Below the pieces are notes generated by a model, which saw nothing but the letters and a program-made list of their open reading frames with translations, ran no database searches and was not told the origin of the DNA. DNA of 33,202 nt from CBIHLX01 sp966210935 (GTDB lineage Bacteria > Patescibacteriota > Saccharimonadia > Saccharimonadales > Saccharimonadaceae): contig CBIHLX010000004.1 in the NCBI GenBank assembly GCA_966210935.1, positions 1 through 33,202 on the forward strand, written 5' to 3'. Of the stretch, positions 8,592 through 16,306 are shown in pieces. Position 1 is the first letter of the stretch; each line of letters opens with the position of its first letter. A program made the position numbers and the translations under genes.

Positions 8592-9236
8592 CTAAAGAGT
8601 GGTGCGGCCACCAAGATATGGCTGCAATGCGGCCGGTAGACGAATATTCCCCGTCTCATCTTGGCCATTCTCGATCAGAGCAATCATAATACGACCTAGT
8701 GCAAATGCTGTCGCATCATTCGTGTGCACGAGCTCAAGCTCGCCACTTGCACGGCGTACGCGAGTCTTCAGGCGACGAGACTGGTAATCGGTCATATAGT
8801 CGGCCGTATGTGTTTCGCGGTACTTATCCTGGCCAGGCAGCCAGACTTCCATATCGATGCCACGCGCATTCGGCTTACCTATGTCAGCGGTACACTTTTG
8901 AATTACTTGATACGGCAGCTCGAGCTGCTGCAAGAGATATTCCTGAATCGCCACGAAGAGCAGATGCTCCTTTAGACCATCTTCGCCTGTCGTGAAGCTC
9001 TCCATCTCGAGCTTATCGAACTGATGCATGCGCAAGATACCTTCCATATCCTTGCCATATGTTCCAGCCTCACGGCGGAAGCTAGTGGCATATCCAAGGT
9101 AGCGTAGCGGTAGATCAGCTTCTTCGAATATCTCATCAGCGTGCATACTGCCGAGCACATGCTCTGCACTTCCCTGTAGCCACAGGTCATCACCCTCCAG
9201 CTTATATCGGTCGTCACGCGGCTCAAGGCGATCCAT
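8592..9236 (-). CDS. serS: SerRS C-terminal catalytic part (motifs 2 and 3)
   Basis: These 214 residues carry catalytic motifs 2 and 3 of class II synthetases. The first downstream ATG (MDRLEPRDD) is 4 codons after the amber codon and in the same frame, so it is simply the continuation of serS. No ribosome binding site precedes this ATG, so independent initiation looks poor, though reinitiation after the stop 12 bases upstream is conceivable. The fragment ends in its own TAG. Confidence 0.75.
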   Translation of the reverse strand: MDRLEPRDDRYKLEGDDLWLQGSAEHVLGSMHADEIFEEADLPLRYLGYATSFRREAGTYGKDMEGILRMHQFDKLEMESFTTGEDGLKEHLLFVAIQEYLLQQLELPYQVIQKCTADIGKPNARGIDMEVWLPGQDKYRETHTADYMTDYQSRRLKTRVRRASGELELVHTNDATAFALGRIMIALIENGQDETGNIRLPAALQPYLGGRTTL

Positions 9237-9248
9237 AGCATCGTAAGG

Positions 9249-9890
9249 CTATGTGCGGATCATAAGTGGCGGCAAGACCGGCGTAAAGGCGCGTAGCGAA
9301 ACTTCGAGACCCGCCTTTTGGGCGATTTCCTGAATCTTCTCCTCGTCGCTCAGCGTGTTGATAACGAACTGTACAATTGCCATTTGGAGCTTCACCATAT
9401 CACCCTTGATATAAGCAAAGCGGCTCCCGGCAACCTTGGCAGCACGCTCTTTATCGATCCATAGGCGCTGCTCGCCAATCTCATAATGGTTGCGCGGCAC
9501 AAAATCAAATTGCGGCTTTTCACCCACCTGTTTTGCGATGACATTCTCGTCCTCACTGAGGCCAACCGGCACATCTTCGCTTGCCATGTTTGGCACCTTC
9601 TTCAGGATATCCATATACTCCGCCTCAACACCCGACAGATAACCCTCACGCTCAGCCAGCTCAATCTTGATCTGCTTACCCTCGTCAATTAGCTCCTGCG
9701 TCGGCTTACCACCCTTCATTTTGCCAGCATTGGCATTACGCTTTTCGCGTAGCTCATCCACCTGCTGCTGCAGTGTGCGTCGCTCATCATCAAGCTTTAA
9801 AAGATCGGCAATGGAAACCTTGTAGCCCTTGTTTGTGGCATTGGTTTGTACAGTTTCGGCATTGTCGCGGATAAAACGGATATCTAACAT
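9249..9890 (-). CDS. serS: SerRS N-terminal part (tRNA-binding arm and motif 1), ends at amber codon
   Basis: These 213 residues are what would be made if the TAG is obeyed. They begin MLDIRFIRDNAETVQTNATN, run through the antiparallel coiled-coil arm, and include HYEIGEQRLWIDKERAAKVA and the motif 1 region that forms the dimer interface. They stop right after PVLPPLMIRT, early in the catalytic domain. Alone they could bind tRNA or dimerise but lack motifs 2 and 3 and cannot activate serine. A leaderless start is predicted, with TGGTATACT 6 bases before the ATG. Confidence 0.8.
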   Translation of the reverse strand: MLDIRFIRDNAETVQTNATNKGYKVSIADLLKLDDERRTLQQQVDELREKRNANAGKMKGGKPTQELIDEGKQIKIELAEREGYLSGVEAEYMDILKKVPNMASEDVPVGLSEDENVIAKQVGEKPQFDFVPRNHYEIGEQRLWIDKERAAKVAGSRFAYIKGDMVKLQMAIVQFVINTLSDEEKIQEIAQKAGLEVSLRAFTPVLPPLMIRT

Positions 9891-9896
9891 AGCTAC

Positions 9897-9905
9897 AGTA
9901 TACCA
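9897..9905 (-). promoter_or_regulatory. serS promoter, extended -10, leaderless spacing
   Basis: Minus-strand TGG-TATACT with exactly 6 bases to the serS ATG. The whole element fits in the 16-base gap after the ABC permease stop. The predicted transcription start is the A of the ATG. Confidence 0.6.
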
Positions 9906-9906
9906 T

Positions 9907-11286
9907 CTATTCGGTACGCAGCGCTTCGATCGGATCTAGCCGCGCGGCTTTACGCGACGGGAGCCAGCCAGCAATAATCGCCACCAAAATGAGCGCCGCA
10001 ATGAGCGCAACAATTTGCCAAATATCAAAGATCAAAATAGAGTTCCCCTCGCCAAGATCAAGTTGCTGCGTTAGCCACGGATTAAGCGCCAGGCCTAATA
10101 ACGCTGCAGCTACCGCACCGATCAGTCCACCGAGGAAACCAATCCATGCCGCTTCAATACGGAACAACCAGCCAACGTCCTTTCCACTCATACCTAGCGC
10201 CTTCATAAGACCGATCTCCCGGGTGCGCTCAAGCACTGAGATATACATCGTGTTGATGATACCAAAAATACTGGCAATCACTGTAATCACACCGAACACA
10301 GCAACCAGGATCTGCAAAATATTCACGAACTGCGTGATCGTTTTTTGGATGTCTTCACTTGTCTGAACATAGTAGCCCAACTTCTTCAGCTCTCCCTTCG
10401 CACGCTCAGAAACACCAGCATCCGCCCCGTTTTTAACACGCACATAGGCATAGAGATACTTGCCATAGTCAGGCGTATCCTTCTTGGTAAAGTCATATAG
10501 ATCGCGCGCATCACGATCACTTACCTGTAGTGGCAGGCCAGCAAAATTAAGGCTAGTGGCTGGCTGTTTTGCTACAGCACGCACCGTGTACGCGACCGTC
10601 TTGTCCTGCGCCGCTGACTCCGATGGCAATACGCCCTGCTGGATTTGACTGAGAATATCCGTTAGTGCCCCAGTCGTAAACGGTCGTACGACATTGAGCG
10701 ACACTTGCTTACCCAGAGCGTCGTTTGCATCTTTAAAACCGAGTAGCGCGATATAGTCAATTGGCAGGACCACTTCCCCTGCACCCAAATCACCCGCAGT
10801 CGGCACATCACCCGCCACAAGCTCCGGCTTCTGCCCAGGATTGTAGGCTTGAATACCAACCGTATAGCGCTTTTGCCCCTCACGCGTCACGTAGCGGGCA
10901 CTGAGCTGATAGTTAGGTCGCACCTGCTCAACGAATGATAAGCCACGAAGCTCCTCGACGTCTTTATCGGTTACCTGCTCAAGCTGCACCGAACTGCTTG
11001 ACCCACCGACGCTCACACTGGCGACGCTTTCATCATATTCGCGAGGTGCCGTATTTGGTGCGCCGCTGCTATTTTCGATCTCTTTGTCGCGTCCGACGAT
11101 CGATTCAGCAGGATCAAAATTATTTGATACCAAGCGGTCTGTGTAATCACGGATACCGTTACCCGCCGCTAAGGTCAGTGTCAATGTAAAAGCACCAACA
11201 GCAATCGCTAGGCTCGTCAAAATCGTACGAGCCTTGGCTGTACGCAAGCTCCGTCCTGATCGATTCATAATATCGATAAACTTCAT
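9907..11286 (-). CDS. MacB-like ABC transporter permease (FtsX-superfamily)
   Basis: This is a 459-residue permease of the MacB/LolC type, which couples cytoplasmic ATP hydrolysis to work on the outer face of the membrane without a classical transport channel. It has a first membrane helix at about 23-43, a large extracellular domain (about 45-330) and three C-terminal helices beginning ILQILVAVFGVITVIASIFG. Family hallmarks are VLERTREIGLMKALGM and the closing PSRKAARLDPIEALR. The ATG overlaps the TGA of the upstream ATPase gene by 4 bases (ATGA), so the two are coupled. The substrate is unknown: such pairs export peptides, lipids or antimicrobials, or act in stress responses. A periplasmic adaptor gene is not nearby. 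Confidence 0.88.
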   Translation of the reverse strand: MKFIDIMNRSGRSLRTAKARTILTSLAIAVGAFTLTLTLAAGNGIRDYTDRLVSNNFDPAESIVGRDKEIENSSGAPNTAPREYDESVASVSVGGSSSSVQLEQVTDKDVEELRGLSFVEQVRPNYQLSARYVTREGQKRYTVGIQAYNPGQKPELVAGDVPTAGDLGAGEVVLPIDYIALLGFKDANDALGKQVSLNVVRPFTTGALTDILSQIQQGVLPSESAAQDKTVAYTVRAVAKQPATSLNFAGLPLQVSDRDARDLYDFTKKDTPDYGKYLYAYVRVKNGADAGVSERAKGELKKLGYYVQTSEDIQKTITQFVNILQILVAVFGVITVIASIFGIINTMYISVLERTREIGLMKALGMSGKDVGWLFRIEAAWIGFLGGLIGAVAAALLGLALNPWLTQQLDLGEGNSILIFDIWQIVALIAALILVAIIAGWLPSRKAARLDPIEALRTE

Positions 11287-11966
11287 GACCGTATCTCCTC
11301 TAACTCACTGACGCGCCCGTCTTTTACGTTTAAGCGATACTGGCATCGAGCCGCAAGCTGCTCGTCGTGCGTCACAATCACCAGTGTCGTACCGAGCGAT
11401 TTATTTAAACTAAAAAGCAGATCTTCAATCTTTTCACCCGTGGTTGAGTCGAGGTTGCCCGTTGGCTCGTCGGCAAAAATAATTTTCGGCTTATTAACGA
11501 TTGCACGGGCAATCGCGAGACGCTGCTTTTGGCCACCGCTCAGGTTACGTGCCTTGCTGATGATTTTATCGCCTAGCTCCACTTCTTTAAGGGCGGCTTC
11601 GACGAGCGCTCGCCGCTCAGAGCGTGGTACGCGTGCGATTTCGAGCGGCAGTACAACATTTTGGTAACACGTATCATTAGCTTGCACAAAGAACGCCTGA
11701 AAAATGAAACCAATCGTACGTGCCCTGAACTGGTCAATCTGACGAGGCTTGAGCTTAAGGATATCCTGACCTTCAATAATTACCTCACCCGACTGCGGTC
11801 GATCGAGGCCACTAATGGCATGCATGAGCGTACTCTTGCCCGAGCCACTTTTACCGACAATAGCAACTGTCGCCCCCTCCGGTATCGTCACCGACACATT
11901 ATCAAGCGCTGTAAAAGCCGCCTTTTTATTGCCGTACGTCTTCGTGACACCGCGAAGTTCTATCAT
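11283..11966 (-). CDS. ABC transporter ATP-binding protein (MacB/LolD type)
   Basis: This is the 227-residue ATPase partner of the downstream permease. It shows Walker A GKSGSGKST (about 38-46), a Q-loop in GFIFQAFFVQ, signature LSGGQKQRLAIARA, Walker B IIFADEPTGNLD and the switch histidine in VTHDEQLAARC. The LDSTTGEKI segment after Walker B is typical of the LolD/MacB/SalX group. The start is supported by a strong AGGGGGTGAG directly before ATG, with an extended -10 about 25 bases upstream. The gene pair probably forms a two-gene operon, with serS having its own promoter just downstream. Confidence 0.92.
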   Translation of the reverse strand: MIELRGVTKTYGNKKAAFTALDNVSVTIPEGATVAIVGKSGSGKSTLMHAISGLDRPQSGEVIIEGQDILKLKPRQIDQFRARTIGFIFQAFFVQANDTCYQNVVLPLEIARVPRSERRALVEAALKEVELGDKIISKARNLSGGQKQRLAIARAIVNKPKIIFADEPTGNLDSTTGEKIEDLLFSLNKSLGTTLVIVTHDEQLAARCQYRLNVKDGRVSELEEIRS

Positions 11967-11988
11967 CTCACCCCCTTTATCTAATCTT

Positions 11989-11997
11989 AGGATAGCA
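11989..11997 (-). promoter_or_regulatory. ABC exporter promoter, extended -10
   Basis: Minus-strand TGC-TATCCT, 22 bases before the ATPase ATG and immediately after the lysS terminator hairpin. Confidence 0.45.
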
Positions 11998-12001
11998 TAA
12001 A

Positions 12002-12030
12002 ATCCCGGACACCAAGGTGATGTCCGGGAT
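12002..12030 (-). terminator. Terminator after lysS
   Basis: A 10-base-pair GC-rich stem (ATCCCGGACA with its complement, loop of 9) followed by TTTTATG on the minus strand, 27 bases after the lysS stop. Confidence 0.75.
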
Positions 12031-12056
12031 AAAGCCCCTAGCGGCCATTAGGCGGC

Positions 12057-13559
12057 TTAATGCAGCTGGATGTCAGGGTAGATCGCCTTTGTTGTCGCGT
12101 CGTACTCCGTACGCAACTGCGGGAACGGCACACCTTCACGAGCCGTCACACCTTCAAAGATCCAGAAAACCCGCTCGCTGTAGCCCCAGCCACACGCTGG
12201 CGGCATGCCGTATTCCAGCATCTCAACATAATCAATATCAAGCATCATCGCCTCATCGTCACCCGCCTCGCGCATCGCCTGCTGCTCCGTAAAGCGGTTC
12301 AATTGATCAATTGGGTCATTAAGCTCCGAGAAACCGTTACCGAGCTCACTACCGGCAATCACCGGCTGGAAGCGCTGCACGACACGGTCATCGTCTGGGT
12401 TGCTCTTAGCGAGCGGACTAATAAACTTTGGCGTATTAATCAGCCATACCGGACCAGCGACATCCTTGCGAATGTTTTTCCATAGCTTATCGATGCCACG
12501 GGCACGGTTTTCGGTCTGCTCCACTTCTAGGCCATTGTCTTTTAGAGCCTTCTTCACTTCATCAAGAGAGCTTTCGTACACGTCAATGCCGTAGCGCTCC
12601 TTGATAATCGTGGCGTAATCCCAGACTTCCCATTCACCGCTCATATCAACATCGAAGCGACCGAGCTTAAACTGGAGCGTTCCGAATGTTTGCTCGAGGA
12701 CACGCTTGTACATATCCTCCATAAACTTCATGCCATCCTGCCAGTTGGCATAACCCCAGTACCATTCCATCGCTACGTGTTCCGGCAGGTGCTCATCAGA
12801 GTAGTTCTCGTTTCGAAAGCGCGGCCCAATATCGTAGACCTTCTCGTAGCCGGCACCCAATAAACGCTTCAGCGGTAGCTCATGACTAATGCGCAAGTAG
12901 AAATCCTGATCAAGCGCATCCATGTGAGTAACAAACGGATTCGCGTCAGCACCGCCAGTTGTATGCTCAAGAACCGGAATGTTGACCTCTAAGAAGCCGT
13001 GCTCATTCAAGTAGTCGCGAGTTGCCTGCCAAAATTTTGTACGACGGATAAAACGCTGTCGTACTTCTTCGTTAACGCTCATATCGAGGTAGCGACGACG
13101 CAGGCGCTCCTCTTTGCTCGTAAGCTCCGTTGGCGTCGGACGCAGACTCTTTGTAAGCAGGCGTAGCGTCTTAACGCCAAGTGAAATTTCACCGGTCTTC
13201 GTCTTAATGACCTGGCCGGTGGCTTCAACAAAATCTCCAGTATCAAGAAGTGGCAATTCACTCATACCCACAACACCATTCGCAGCATCAAGCGCCGCTA
13301 CGTCCGGCGCATGCAAGAAGAGCTGGATTGAGCCACTTGCGTCTTTGAGGACAATAAATGCGAGTTTACCGAACTTACGGATACCCGTTACGCGGCCAGC
13401 GATAGTCGCAGTTTGACCTTCCAGCTCGCTAAAACGAGTCACGACATCACCCGCCATATGCGTACGATGGCTGTCAGCCGGGTATGGATTAATACCTAAA
13501 TTCTTGAGTTCTTCGAGCTTACGGAGTCGCTCGTCACGGTAGTCTTGGAGTGTTGCCAT
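12057..13559 (-). CDS. lysS: Lysyl-tRNA synthetase, class II
   Basis: LysRS charges tRNA-Lys. The 500-residue protein has the N-terminal OB-fold anticodon-binding domain (about 50-160, with VAGRVTGIRKFGKL-like sequence beginning ATIAG), motif 1 around FLEVNIPVLEHTTGGADANP, motif 2 FRNEN, and the LysRS-typical NGFSELNDPIDQLNRF. The motif 3 region reads GWGYSERVFWIFEG, where most LysRS have a GxGxGxDR form, so this end of the active site is divergent. The frame continues 11 codons upstream, but the ATG at 13559 gives the family-like start MATLQDYRDERLRKLEELK. It also lies just downstream of an extended -10 box, so the longer form could not be transcribed from that promoter. greA lies upstream, a common pairing, separated by a terminator. 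Confidence 0.93.
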   Translation of the reverse strand: MATLQDYRDERLRKLEELKNLGINPYPADSHRTHMAGDVVTRFSELEGQTATIAGRVTGIRKFGKLAFIVLKDASGSIQLFLHAPDVAALDAANGVVGMSELPLLDTGDFVEATGQVIKTKTGEISLGVKTLRLLTKSLRPTPTELTSKEERLRRRYLDMSVNEEVRQRFIRRTKFWQATRDYLNEHGFLEVNIPVLEHTTGGADANPFVTHMDALDQDFYLRISHELPLKRLLGAGYEKVYDIGPRFRNENYSDEHLPEHVAMEWYWGYANWQDGMKFMEDMYKRVLEQTFGTLQFKLGRFDVDMSGEWEVWDYATIIKERYGIDVYESSLDEVKKALKDNGLEVEQTENRARGIDKLWKNIRKDVAGPVWLINTPKFISPLAKSNPDDDRVVQRFQPVIAGSELGNGFSELNDPIDQLNRFTEQQAMREAGDDEAMMLDIDYVEMLEYGMPPACGWGYSERVFWIFEGVTAREGVPFPQLRTEYDATTKAIYPDIQLH

Positions 13560-13568
13560 ATCTGTTAC

Positions 13569-13577
13569 AGTATAGCA
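13569..13577 (-). promoter_or_regulatory. lysS promoter, extended -10
   Basis: Minus-strand TGC-TATACT with 9 bases to the lysS ATG, giving a leader of about 2-3 bases. It immediately follows the greA terminator. Confidence 0.6.
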
Positions 13578-13582
13578 CAAGT

Positions 13583-13613
13583 AAAACGCCACCCGCGATG
13601 AGGGTGGCGTTTT
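13583..13613 (-). terminator. Terminator after greA
   Basis: A perfect 12-base-pair stem (AAAACGCCACCC with its complement) around a 7-base loop. On the minus strand it lies between the greA stop and the lysS promoter. Confidence 0.85.
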
Positions 13614-13630
13614 GTAGTGGCTATCAAAAC

Positions 13631-14086
13631 CTAAGCGATACTGACGATTTCGTAGCTAATGTCACCCTTTGGAGTAGTGATAGTTGCAACGTCACCCACC
13701 TTCTTGTCCATAAGAGCAAGGCCGATTGGCGATTCGTTACTAATCTTACCCTCAAGCGGATCAGCCTCAACCGGGCCAACAACGTAATATGTTACGGTCT
13801 TAGCGCCAGTCTTAAGCTCTACCTTGCTACCAAGGCCAACTTTTGACTTATTGCCAGACTTAATCAACTCAGCATTAAGCAAAATATCTTCGATTTCTGC
13901 GATACGGCTTTCAACAAGACCTTGCTCTTCACGAGCGCTATCATACTCAGCGTTCTCGCTGAGGTCACCAAAGTCACGGGCGTTGGCAATCTTCTCGGCA
14001 ATGGCGCCACGGCGACCTTTAAGCTCGGTTAACTCAAGCTCAAGCTCTTTTTTACCTTCTTCAGTGATCTGATACAGTTTTTTCAT
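13631..14086 (-). CDS. greA: Transcription elongation factor GreA
   Basis: GreA enters the secondary channel of RNA polymerase and stimulates cleavage of backtracked transcripts. The 151-residue protein has the N-terminal coiled coil beginning MKKLYQITEEGKKELELEL. The acidic tip falls in RDFGDLSENAEYDSAREEQG, with the D/E residues that coordinate catalytic magnesium. The C-terminal globular domain carries the family ending (ISNESPIGLALMDKKVGDV). Length is slightly below the usual 158. AAAGGAAT precedes the ATG. The gene stands alone between its own promoter (-35 TTGTAA, 17-base spacer, -10 TACACT) and a strong terminator. Confidence 0.96.
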   Translation of the reverse strand: MKKLYQITEEGKKELELELTELKGRRGAIAEKIANARDFGDLSENAEYDSAREEQGLVESRIAEIEDILLNAELIKSGNKSKVGLGSKVELKTGAKTVTYYVVGPVEADPLEGKISNESPIGLALMDKKVGDVATITTPKGDISYEIVSIA

Positions 14087-14115
14087 AGTTTATATTCCTT
14101 TAGTTTCAATTAAAT

Positions 14116-14133
14116 AGTGTCGTTAATGACACT
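14116..14133 (-). other. Small hairpin in greA leader
   Basis: AGTGTC and GACACT form a perfect 6-base-pair inverted repeat with a 6-base loop inside the predicted greA 5' leader of about 55 bases. Its function is unknown; it could be a protein-binding dyad or an mRNA-stabilising hairpin. Confidence 0.35.
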
Positions 14134-14148
14134 TCATACGCTATATGT

Positions 14149-14177
14149 AGTGTAAACCCTCACTCCGTCGTTTACAA
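14149..14177 (-). promoter_or_regulatory. greA promoter (-35 and -10)
   Basis: Minus-strand TTGTAA, 17-base spacer, TACACT. The -35 box abuts the proS stop codon. The leader would be about 55 bases. Confidence 0.6.
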
Positions 14178-15422
14178 TCACCCCAGTTTAGCAAGCAATT
14201 CTGAGTGCGTCAAGAGAATCGTCTCCCCTGTCGCCCTTGAGGTCAGCTCGTACTGGCCTGCCTCAATCAAACGATCACTTACGGTGAGTCGGTACGGAAT
14301 ACCCATGAGTTCCGCGTCAGCAAACTTAGCGCCTGGACGGTCGTCGCGATCATCATACAGAATCTCAATCCCCTTGCTCGTCAGTTCTTGGTAAAGTGCA
14401 TCGGCGTGCTCGACAGCCGCCTCTCCGCCAATACGGACAAGGTAAACTTTAGCTGGCGCAACGCTCTCAGGCCAAACAAGCCCTTTATCATCACTGAAGT
14501 GCTCCGCAATCAAACCCATAACTCGGCTCGGGCCAATACCATAGCTACCCATGATCACCTGCTTTTTTGTACCATCTTCATCCGTGTAGCTAAGATCGAG
14601 TGCATCCGAAAATTTTGTACCCAGCGTGAAGATATTACCTACCTCAACGGCCGTCTTTTCAACTAGCTCGTCGCGAGAAACACCAAGGTCAGCCAGCACT
14701 TCGTCGTTGTACACTTCTTCATTAATAGCAATGCGCTTGCCTTCGTGAACGTAAATCTTATCTTCGCCAACTGGACTCAGCGTCTGAAACTCGTGACTAT
14801 ACTTAGCAAAGCTACCGCCGCTTGCAAATGTTTTATAGGTAATTTCACCCAAGCCAAGTCGAGCGTAGACACGGTCATATGCCTCGCTAATCTTCTCATA
14901 AAAGGCATCATGCTCTTCTTGTGTGCGGCTAAAGCTATAGAGGTCCTTCATCCAAAATTCACGGCCACGCATCAGACCACTCTTACTGCGAAGCTCGTTG
15001 CGAAACTTGATCTGGAACTGGTATGGGTAGACCGGCAGATCCTTATAACTGCTAATAAAGCTCTTCATGAGCTTTGTGAGCGGCTCTTCGTGAGTAGGTG
15101 CCAAGCCAAGCTCGCTGCCGTTAGCAAGCTTTGTCTTAAACCAGACATCCATGACGTCATCACTCCAGCGGCCCGACGCTTCCCATGCATCTTTCTGCTG
15201 GAGTGCGGTCAGGCTAATTTCGTTACCGCCAATCGCATCCATCTCCTCGCGGATAATTTGTACAATTTTTTCAAGCACACGCTTACCTAGAGGTAGATAA
15301 GCATAGACACCGGCCATTTCCTTGTGAATAAAACCGGCACGAATCAGGAGCTGGGCATTCTTCGCTACCTCATCACCTGGTGCGGTTTTGCTAGTTTTAG
15401 TAAAAAGATTGGATACACGCAT
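14178..15422 (-). CDS. proS: Prolyl-tRNA synthetase, compact form without INS domain
   Basis: ProRS charges tRNA-Pro. The 414-residue protein has motif 1 in the N-terminal part (GVYAYLPLGKRVLEKI), GLAPTHEEPLTKLM, motif 2 (KFRNELRSKSGLMRGREFWM) and motif 3 (GSYGIGPSRVMGLIAEH), then a C-terminal anticodon-binding domain from about residue 320. Standard bacterial-type ProRS is about 570 residues because a roughly 180-residue INS editing domain lies between motifs 2 and 3; here only a short connector is present. The start is supported by AAGGAATA before ATG. The gene ends a long co-directional run that begins at frr, and follows a 17-codon ORF. Confidence 0.94.
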   Translation of the reverse strand: MRVSNLFTKTSKTAPGDEVAKNAQLLIRAGFIHKEMAGVYAYLPLGKRVLEKIVQIIREEMDAIGGNEISLTALQQKDAWEASGRWSDDVMDVWFKTKLANGSELGLAPTHEEPLTKLMKSFISSYKDLPVYPYQFQIKFRNELRSKSGLMRGREFWMKDLYSFSRTQEEHDAFYEKISEAYDRVYARLGLGEITYKTFASGGSFAKYSHEFQTLSPVGEDKIYVHEGKRIAINEEVYNDEVLADLGVSRDELVEKTAVEVGNIFTLGTKFSDALDLSYTDEDGTKKQVIMGSYGIGPSRVMGLIAEHFSDDKGLVWPESVAPAKVYLVRIGGEAAVEHADALYQELTSKGIEILYDDRDDRPGAKFADAELMGIPYRLTVSDRLIEAGQYELTSRATGETILLTHSELLAKLG

Positions 15423-15473
15423 GAGAATATTCCTTATTTAGTCGTCATTGAAAGTTGTGGATATAAAAAGAAA

Positions 15474-15527
15474 CTACCGGCCAAGCGGCGTTATAGAAAA
15501 GATAACGGGGGCAATTCGCTGCATCAT
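15474..15527 (-). CDS. Possible 17-residue leader peptide upstream of proS
   Basis: A 17-codon frame reads MMQRIAPVIFSITPLGR and stops at TAG, 51 bases before the proS start. Its ATG shares one base with the CPBP stop codon (TAATGATG), and AGGAGGG lies immediately upstream, one of the better ribosome binding sites in the window. It contains two separated prolines. Expression is plausible from the sequence; function is unknown. It may simply couple translation from the upstream gene to proS, may be a regulatory uORF, or may be chance. Confidence 0.35.
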   Translation of the reverse strand: MMQRIAPVIFSITPLGR

Positions 15528-16306
15528 TACCCTCCTATTGTATTCAAAAGTGTTGGTTTTACAAAGAGAAGATAAAACGCAAGACCGTTTTTGAGCATAT
15601 GCAGCAGCGTCCCCGCCCAGATACCGCCACTCACCTCGCGTAGAGCACACATTACGAGGCTCAGTACAAAAACATCCACTCCGACATTCCACTGCCCGTG
15701 TACGACCCCACACACAATACTAGCAACAAGCGCTGCCAACCAAACTGCCACCCACTTACGGAGCTTGCCATAGAGGTAGCCACGAAATAGCAACTCTTCC
15801 GCTACAGGCGCCAGCACGACCAGTGTCAGGAACGCCAAGACGTATTCATAAGTTTGCGAAAGATCAGCAAACCCAACGTCCTGCGCTTCATTGGCATCAA
15901 ACCCAGGAATGATTCCCGTAACGACGCTCGTCACAATTGCAGATGCAATAAAATACACCACAAACCCCGCTGGTGCGAGTGCAATATCACGCCACGTCGG
16001 CAATCGATGAATCCCCATATCTTCTCGGGTCGCCATCATACGCCGCACCATCTGCGGCACTCCAATAACAATGAGCGCCGAGAGTAAGTACACCAAGCCC
16101 GCTGCAGCCGTATTCACTACCGACTCATTAAGTTCACCAAGTGGCACGTCGAGAAGCGTAAGTCCCTGCGCAATAACAAGCACCAAGAGCGATGCCAGCA
16201 AGAAGCCGACAATCACCCAGGTGACAAGCGCCAGCACACGCCAAAAGACCGGCCAGCGCACTAACGAGGTTGGACTAATCTTAGAAGAATTTTCTGACAT
16301 CGGCAA
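15527..16306 (-). CDS. CPBP-family intramembrane metalloprotease
   Basis: CPBP (CAAX protease / bacteriocin-processing, Abi) proteins are polytopic membrane proteases of the Rce1 type. The 259-residue protein has about seven hydrophobic segments and the family motifs: EELLFR (E170, E171, R175), a conserved histidine in VVHGQWN (H203), and LLHMLKNG (H236, N240). All expected catalytic or metal-binding positions are present. The start overlaps the 3' end of rseP by 26 bases (ATG at 16306) or 20 bases (ATG at 16300), so translation is coupled to rseP. The substrate is unknown; other family members process prenylated proteins, peptides or bacteriocins, or confer immunity. Confidence 0.85.
   Translation of the reverse strand: MPMSENSSKISPTSLVRWPVFWRVLALVTWVIVGFLLASLLVLVIAQGLTLLDVPLGELNESVVNTAAAGLVYLLSALIVIGVPQMVRRMMATREDMGIHRLPTWRDIALAPAGFVVYFIASAIVTSVVTGIIPGFDANEAQDVGFADLSQTYEYVLAFLTLVVLAPVAEELLFRGYLYGKLRKWVAVWLAALVASIVCGVVHGQWNVGVDVFVLSLVMCALREVSGGIWAGTLLHMLKNGLAFYLLFVKPTLLNTIGG

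Larger units (their letters stand above)
8592..9890 (-). pseudogene. serS: Seryl-tRNA synthetase, interrupted by an in-frame TAG
   Basis: SerRS charges tRNA-Ser. Read through the single TAG at 9249-9251, the locus encodes a full-length 432-codon enzyme with no frame change. It has the N-terminal coiled-coil tRNA-binding arm (about residues 25-105), motif 1 region (GSRFAYIKGDM), motif 2 (SFRREAGTYGKDMEGILRMH) and motif 3 (NDATAFALGRIMIALIEN). The TAG falls after MIRT and is followed in frame by PYDAMDRLEPRDDRYKLEGD, which reads as normal SerRS. TAG genuinely ends at least ten neighbouring genes, and RF1 is present. No second serS is in the window. It could be a real nonsense mutation, a sequencing or assembly error, or a readthrough/split arrangement. 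The promoter sits in the 16-base gap after the ABC permease gene. Confidence 0.85.

Noticed and set aside
9237..9251. A frameshift as the cause of the split serS
   Set aside because: The two halves are in the same frame and the four codons between stop and next ATG fit the protein, so it is a nonsense codon, not a frameshift.
8592..9890. Reassignment of UAG to an amino acid in this genome
   Set aside because: TAG is the natural stop of murD, the M16 gene, hpf, serS itself, the ABC permease, frr, rpsB, tatA, prmC, the HtrA gene and rplU, and RF1 with its PAT motif is present.
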